From: Bacillota bacterium
Lineage (GTDB): Bacteria > Bacillota_C > Negativicutes > CTSoil-072
Assembly: GCA_017861495.1 (NCBI GenBank)
Contig: JAGFXW010000170.1
Span: forward strand, 1 to 9,169
Direction of reading: 5' to 3'
DNA length: 9,169 nucleotides
The position numbers and the translations under genes are program-made. The notes under the pieces were generated by a model. It was not told where the DNA came from and ran no database searches. It saw nothing but the letters and a program-made list of their open reading frames with translations. Below are positions 6,312-9,169 of the stretch, one piece after another; position 1 is the stretch's first letter, and each line of letters opens with the position of its first letter.

Positions 6312-6401
6312 GTCGTCGTGGACAGCTTGACTGTTACGTGTAGGTGCCTAATTCACCTGCGCGGGCCTGTGAGTGCGCCAACACTCTCAGGTCACGGCGA
6401 C
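6312..6401 (+). ncRNA. putative structured RNA with four-way junction (cloverleaf), family unknown
   Basis: Four helices can be drawn. P1 pairs 6312-6320 with 6393-6401 (9 bp). P2 pairs 6321-6325 with 6331-6335 (5 bp, loop CTTGA). P3 pairs 6337-6346 with 6354-6363 (10 bp, loop CCTAATT). P4 pairs 6366-6375 with 6382-6391 (9 bp and one U-U mismatch, loop CGCCAA). Junction linkers are only 0, 1, 2 and 1 bases. Four pairs are G-U wobbles (6316/6397, 6321/6335, 6339/6361, 6341/6359) when read on the plus strand but would be A-C mismatches on the minus strand, so the RNA is read from the plus strand. The promoter start coincides with base 1 of P1. After P1 comes TTCTTAATTT. It lacks tRNA hallmarks (no T-loop, no U33, no D-loop GG), and I recognise no riboswitch core. 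No plus-strand gene follows before 7792, so it is probably a stand-alone sRNA. Confidence 0.6.
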
Positions 6402-6429
6402 TTCTTAATTTCCACCTGTCACTAATAAT

Positions 6430-6464
6430 AACTACTTACGCGAGAATAGCAAGTAATAGTTTTT
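6430..6464. terminator. weak bidirectional terminator between lysis operon and cloverleaf RNA
   Basis: AACTA (6430-6434) and TAGTT (6457-6461) pair and are extended by TTAC/GTAA and GC/GC with bulges, around the loop GAGAATA. On the plus strand the stem runs into TTTTT (6460-6464); on the minus strand it is followed by ATTATTAG. It lies between the 3' end of the membrane-protein gene and the convergent cloverleaf RNA, where a shared terminator would be expected. The stem is AT-rich and bulged, so confidence is low. Confidence 0.35.
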
Positions 6465-6476
6465 ACAAAGCCTACT

Positions 6477-7106
6477 TTAGAACCGCCACACATGCTTAAC
6501 CTCCCAACCGGAGGTCTTTACTTTCCCCCTCGCCAGTTCCTCCGGCACCAGATGCACTTCTGCCGCCACAGCCTTATGCGGGGCATAGTTTCGCTGCACC
6601 CCAAGCGGAATATAGGCGTCACCGCGGTGGCTTCCTACCCCTGCGGAAAGCTCCCAAGCTTTGTCCAGATTAATCTTCAGTACGTCCACTTTATAGTCCG
6701 TATCGTTTTTGACCACAGCCGTCCGGTCGGTCTTTTCCAGCGCGGCGGGCGGCAAAGTCGCATCCTGTTTATTGATCCTCTCCGCCACCTGTTCAGTTGC
6801 AACCTTCAGAGAAGGAGCGTTTACGGTAAAACTGGCATCAGGCGGCTTATCTTTCAGTGCATCATAAGCCGCCTGCAATTCCTTAGCGTTCATCTGTGAG
6901 ATATGAAGGGCTTTGCCAAGTTCCTGCGCCTGCTCCAGCTGTTCCTGCTGCAGCACCACTGCCTGTCGGTACTGTTCCTCTGCTTTTTGGGTACGCTGCC
7001 AAAACCAGAAAAGCATCGCGCTTATTAATAAGAAGAAAACAGCGAGCATGAGCATCCACTTGTTTTGCTTAAAGGCAGTTTTCCACGTTTGAAACACCTG
7101 GATCAT
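6477..7106 (-). CDS. membrane-anchored coiled-coil protein of the lysis module (spanin-like candidate)
   Basis: This gene encodes 209 residues. A short basic N-terminus is followed by one strong membrane helix (about 17-36, WMLMLAVFFLLISAMLFWFW). Next comes a Gln/Glu/Ala-rich coiled coil (38-85), a Pro/Asp linker and a C-terminal globular part (105-209) ending WEVKHVWRF with no further membrane segment. The topology predicts an inner-membrane anchor with an extracytoplasmic body. That is the layout of Rz-type inner-membrane spanins, although Rz proteins are usually shorter and lack such a C-terminal domain. The gene starts three bases after the amidase stop, with GGAGGG (7114-7119) inside the amidase end, so it is coupled to it. 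No outer-membrane lipoprotein partner is visible. If the host is a diderm Firmicute, a role in outer-membrane disruption is plausible; a generic lysis-associated function is the safer call. Confidence 0.75.
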   Translation of the reverse strand: MIQVFQTWKTAFKQNKWMLMLAVFFLLISAMLFWFWQRTQKAEEQYRQAVVLQQEQLEQAQELGKALHISQMNAKELQAAYDALKDKPPDASFTVNAPSLKVATEQVAERINKQDATLPPAALEKTDRTAVVKNDTDYKVDVLKINLDKAWELSAGVGSHRGDAYIPLGVQRNYAPHKAVAAEVHLVPEELARGKVKTSGWEVKHVWRF

Positions 7107-7109
7107 ATC

Positions 7110-7694
7110 TCATCCCTCCATCGCTGCAAAATAATCGGTCACTCCCCGCGCAATCGCTCTCGCATACCGGTCCTGCCATGCGGCGTCCACCAACAAGGCT
7201 GCTTCCTCGTCGTTTGAAATAAACGCCATTTCCACCAGACAGGCAGGTGCGTCAGTATGAACGAGCACATAGAAACGCGACTCCTTATCGGGATCGCCGT
7301 CAGAGTAATCCGTCCTTCCTGCCCGGTTGAAAAACTCGGCGGCAATTTGTCCATAGATACAGGTCGCCAGCCTGTCCCCTTCCGACTGTCCCGGAGACGT
7401 CCAAACCTCGTAGCCTTCCGCGCTCTCGTTTGCCGCGCTATTGCAATGAAGAGAAATAAAAATATCGGCGCCCCAGTCATTCGCCAGAGCTGTCCGATAG
7501 CTTAGATCATCCGTTTCTGCTTGTTCCCATTCGGTTCGAGTTAGTTTCACCTCATATCCTACCGCAAGCAAATATTTTTCAACTAGCCGCGAAATAATCA
7601 ACGCAACATCCGCCTCCTGCAAGCCTGTTGCCGCATGCACCGCACCAGGATCAACATTCCGGCCCGCATGACCCGGGTCAATCATTATTTTCAT
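7110..7694 (-). CDS. N-acetylmuramoyl-L-alanine amidase (Amidase_3), phage endolysin
   Basis: The start chosen is the ATG at 7692-7694 (MKIMIDPGHAG), seven bases after GGGAGGG (7702-7708). A TTG two codons earlier lies only one base from that site and is unlikely. The product is 194 residues and consists of a single Amidase_3 catalytic domain (PF01520). Zinc ligands and the catalytic acid are in place: H9 in IDPGHAG, E27 in LQEADVAL, H83 in SLHCNSA and E155 in LVEMAFISN. The enzyme cleaves the bond between muramic acid and L-Ala in peptidoglycan. There is no signal peptide and no separate wall-binding domain, so release would depend on the holin. Its neighbours are the holin (beyond the GNAT insertion) and the membrane coiled-coil gene, which makes phage lysis the likely role rather than sporulation or cell separation. 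Confidence 0.93.
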   Translation of the reverse strand: MKIMIDPGHAGRNVDPGAVHAATGLQEADVALIISRLVEKYLLAVGYEVKLTRTEWEQAETDDLSYRTALANDWGADIFISLHCNSAANESAEGYEVWTSPGQSEGDRLATCIYGQIAAEFFNRAGRTDYSDGDPDKESRFYVLVHTDAPACLVEMAFISNDEEAALLVDAAWQDRYARAIARGVTDYFAAMEG

Positions 7695-7754
7695 ACACAA
7701 ACCCTCCCTTTTTTTGCTCTCTTCACCTTTTTCTGTCTCCTACTAATTATTTGG

Positions 7755-7781
7755 ATTATAATGTAATAAAAGTGTTACATT
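7755..7781. promoter_or_regulatory. symmetrical -10 box and dyad between divergent amidase and GNAT genes
   Basis: ATTATAAT (7755-7762) is a perfect palindrome that supplies a TATAAT on both strands: 7757-7762 for the GNAT gene and 7755-7760 for the amidase. Overlapping it, AATGTAA (7760-7766) and TTACATT (7775-7781) are perfect 7-base arms around 8 bases, covering the expected GNAT transcription start and reaching its ribosome binding site. It could be an operator or merely AT-rich symmetry. Neither -35 region resembles the consensus. Confidence 0.45.
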
Positions 7782-7791
7782 GGAGGCTAAC

Positions 7792-8259
7792 ATGCAATTT
7801 TTATTTACTGACGGTTGTAATCAAGACTTTATTACACTCTGTTGGTTATTAGATGACTACCTTAATGAAATTGCGGGCGGCGAAAAAAATCGCGCACAAT
7901 ATATTCCCTATAACACACTTGAAGATATACATGATGTGGTCATAGCTTATGAGAATAATAATCCCATTGGCTGTGCCAGCTTTAAATTCTTTGAAACTGA
8001 TACCGCAGAGGTTAAACGTGTATTCATAAAAAAAGAATATCGCGGAAAAGGCATCTCAGAACAATTAATGCGTTTATTAGAAAACCGAGCTATAGAAAAA
8101 GGCTTTACCAAATTGGTATTAGAATCAGGTGAACCTTTAGTTGAAGCAATGGGACTATATCGCAAAATAGGGTATTCTATAATTGAAAACTACGGACCAT
8201 ATAAAAACCTAAGTGATTCGATTTGTATGCAAAAAGTTTTAAAAGCAGCTTGTATCTGA
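7792..8259 (+). CDS. GNAT-family N-acetyltransferase (phage moron)
   Basis: The start chosen is the ATG at 7792-7794, five bases after GGAGG (7782-7786); an upstream TTG would sit inside that site. The product is 155 residues with the GNAT fold. The acetyl-CoA binding motif A is at about 73-95 (VKRVFIKKEYRGKGIS, with R84-G-K-G87), preceded by the strand NPIGCASFK (57-65) and followed by motif B, EAMGLYRKIGYS (118-129). Family members transfer acetyl from acetyl-CoA to an amine; the substrate here cannot be read from sequence. It is the only protein gene on the plus strand. It is markedly AT-richer than the surrounding genes and interrupts the usual holin-endolysin pair, meeting the holin gene tail to tail with a 14-base gap. 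These features suggest later acquisition as a lysogenic cargo gene. Confidence 0.92.
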   Translation: MQFLFTDGCNQDFITLCWLLDDYLNEIAGGEKNRAQYIPYNTLEDIHDVVIAYENNNPIGCASFKFFETDTAEVKRVFIKKEYRGKGISEQLMRLLENRAIEKGFTKLVLESGEPLVEAMGLYRKIGYSIIENYGPYKNLSDSICMQKVLKAACI

Positions 8260-8273
8260 TGATCACACTTAAA

Positions 8274-8714
8274 TTATTTTGATTTTTCCCCGGTAAGCAG
8301 ATTATCTTTTTCTTCCCTTAACTGCGCCAGCTTTTCCCGAATAAAAGAGGGAATATATTTGCTATACCCCATGCGATCTAAATTCTCGACGATGCTTAAG
8401 CCTTCATTACCCAGATACGCAAAGATTACCATGGATCTGCAGGTGCTGATACCAAAAATGCCGGCATCGATCCAATGGGCCATGATGACGATCAACAGCA
8501 TAACGACCTTGCGCTTTATCCCTTCAAAGCCTTTTTTGCTGTCGAGCGTTGCCGTCTTCCACGCAGCGATCAACCCGGTCACATAATCAATCACAACAAA
8601 AACCAAAAGCGCCGTAATCAGCTTATCGACACCGCCGACAAGAAAGGAAAAAGCTGCGCCTATGGCTGAAAACAAGGCCATGATGCGCAGCTCTATTTGT
8701 GTGTACTCAAGCAT
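8274..8714 (-). CDS. phage holin, phage_holin_4 / toxin secretion-lysis family
   Basis: This gene encodes 146 residues with about four hydrophobic segments (11-27, 31-52, 68-82, 90-107). It carries the family's conserved spots: DYVTG (43-47), SKKGFEGIKRK (59-69) and NEGLSIVEN (103-111). These match PF05105, the Cph1/TcdE-like holin group. The C-terminal 30 residues are charged (REKLAQLREEKDN), as usual for holins. It would form membrane lesions that release or activate the amidase at lysis. The start is preceded by GGGGG (8722-8726) at a suitable distance, and the upstream tail gene stops 15 bases earlier, so it belongs to the late operon. The paired endolysin gene is separated from it by the GNAT gene, which is unusual. 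Confidence 0.93.
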   Translation of the reverse strand: MLEYTQIELRIMALFSAIGAAFSFLVGGVDKLITALLVFVVIDYVTGLIAAWKTATLDSKKGFEGIKRKVVMLLIVIMAHWIDAGIFGISTCRSMVIFAYLGNEGLSIVENLDRMGYSKYIPSFIREKLAQLREEKDNLLTGEKSK

Positions 8715-8729
8715 TTCTCATCCCCCTTT

Positions 8730-9169
8730 TTATACCAAGCCATAGCTGCTCAGCGCCGCTTTTAGCGCTCGCACATCATCAGCCAGTTCCTCGCATTTAT
8801 CCCGCAACGCCTGCACCTCCGCCTGCGAATAAGTCGCGCTGATGGCAAGCCCGCCGATTTCATTGTCCGTATTGCCCATGGTGACCGTTGTTTTCGTTGC
8901 CGGAGCCGAGCCAAAAAATCCGACTGCGGAAGGGTTGACCGGCAGTCTCAAACCCACAGGATAAAAGGCATCGCTGGCTGTATTCCGATACCCCAGCACC
9001 AGCCGGTTGTAAGCCTTCGTTGTGCTGGCCGCAGCGGTCGTCAAAGATACCGTATACACAGTAACCGCCACATCGTTTGTTTCCGACAGATCCACATACG
9101 CCATCTGGTTGTCGCTGAGCGTCACGCCGCCCGCAGCCACGGTGTTTTGAATCAGCTGGCCGTCAGCGC
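8730..9169 (-). CDS. phage tail/structural protein, C-terminal part (partial)
   Basis: The frame is open to the right edge. A GTG at 9138-9140 could start a 136-residue protein, but reading continues upstream (ADGQLIQNT before it) without a stop or a ribosome binding site, so I treat this as the 3' part of a longer gene. The visible part is Ala/Thr/Val-rich with beta-strand-like repeats, then GFFGSAPATKTTVT, and ends in a short heptad helix (SQAEVQALRDKCEELADDVR and on). A GFFGxxP stretch before a C-terminal coiled coil is a pattern I associate with tail or structural proteins of phages. Position directly before the holin supports a tail fibre or late structural protein. The exact structural role is not determined. 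Confidence 0.6.
   Translation of the reverse strand, partial: ADGQLIQNTVAAGGVTLSDNQMAYVDLSETNDVAVTVYTVSLTTAAASTTKAYNRLVLGYRNTASDAFYPVGLRLPVNPSAVGFFGSAPATKTTVTMGNTDNEIGGLAISATYSQAEVQALRDKCEELADDVRALKAALSSYGLV

Larger units (their letters stand above)
5980..6476. other. 500-base region between symE-like and lysis genes
   Basis: No convincing protein gene is present here. The region holds the leader of the symE-like gene with an imperfectly nested palindrome (6025-6054), the strong minus-strand terminator, a doubtful 50-codon ORF, the plus-strand promoter and cloverleaf RNA, and a weak bidirectional terminator. It is an RNA-rich spacer between the lysis and integration modules. Confidence 0.6.

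Noticed and set aside
6312..6401. tRNA gene, suggested by the cloverleaf shape
   Set aside because: There is no T-loop (TTCRANY), the seven-base loop CCTAATT has C at position 33, there is no D-loop GG, and the outer stem is nine base pairs.
1..9169. CRISPR array, insertion sequence ends or rRNA
   Set aside because: No regularly spaced direct repeats, transposase coding or rRNA-like sequence were seen on either strand.

Overview
The window looks like one end of an integrated prophage or phage-like element in a Firmicute, with a short flank of accessory or host genes. Shine-Dalgarno sites are strong and AGGAGG-like. The phage genes are relatively GC-rich, while the left flank and one inserted gene are clearly AT-richer. 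The lysis module has a membrane-anchored coiled-coil protein beside the amidase, which would fit a host with an outer membrane (Negativicutes such as Sporomusa or Pelosinus relatives). That taxonomic guess is inference only.

Right part, minus strand, read right to left. The order is the 3' end of a tail/structural protein (8730-9169, open at the edge), a phage_holin_4 type holin (8274-8714), an Amidase_3 endolysin (7110-7694) and a membrane-anchored coiled-coil protein (6477-7106) that could be a spanin analogue. An AT-rich GNAT acetyltransferase (7792-8259) sits between holin and amidase on the opposite strand with its own promoter, as phage moron genes do.

Middle, about 5.4-6.5 kb. A roughly 500-base stretch without a convincing protein gene holds a plus-strand sigma-A promoter. 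It fires exactly at the base of a compact four-way-junction (cloverleaf) RNA at 6312-6401. The stretch also holds a strong minus-strand terminator (6082-6127). Beyond it lie a SymE-family toxin-like gene (5776-5979) and a 51-residue helical protein (5382-5537) directly before the recombinases.

Left-centre: two consecutive large serine recombinase genes. The first (3729-5258) is a complete large serine recombinase of 509 residues. The second (1349-3718) encodes a 789-residue fusion: a recombinase/zinc-ribbon module without a catalytic domain, joined in frame to a second complete large serine recombinase. The two genes are translationally coupled and are probably the integration/excision machinery.

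Left flank, minus strand: after an 88-base spacer with two perfect dyads around a TATAAT box come a PD-(D/E)XK nuclease-like protein (802-1260), a four-CxxC zinc-ribbon protein (315-779) and the start of a pRiA4b ORF-3-like protein (1-193, cut by the edge). The element boundary may lie in this spacer, but one end alone cannot prove it. The observations most worth following are the cloverleaf RNA and the fused recombinase.
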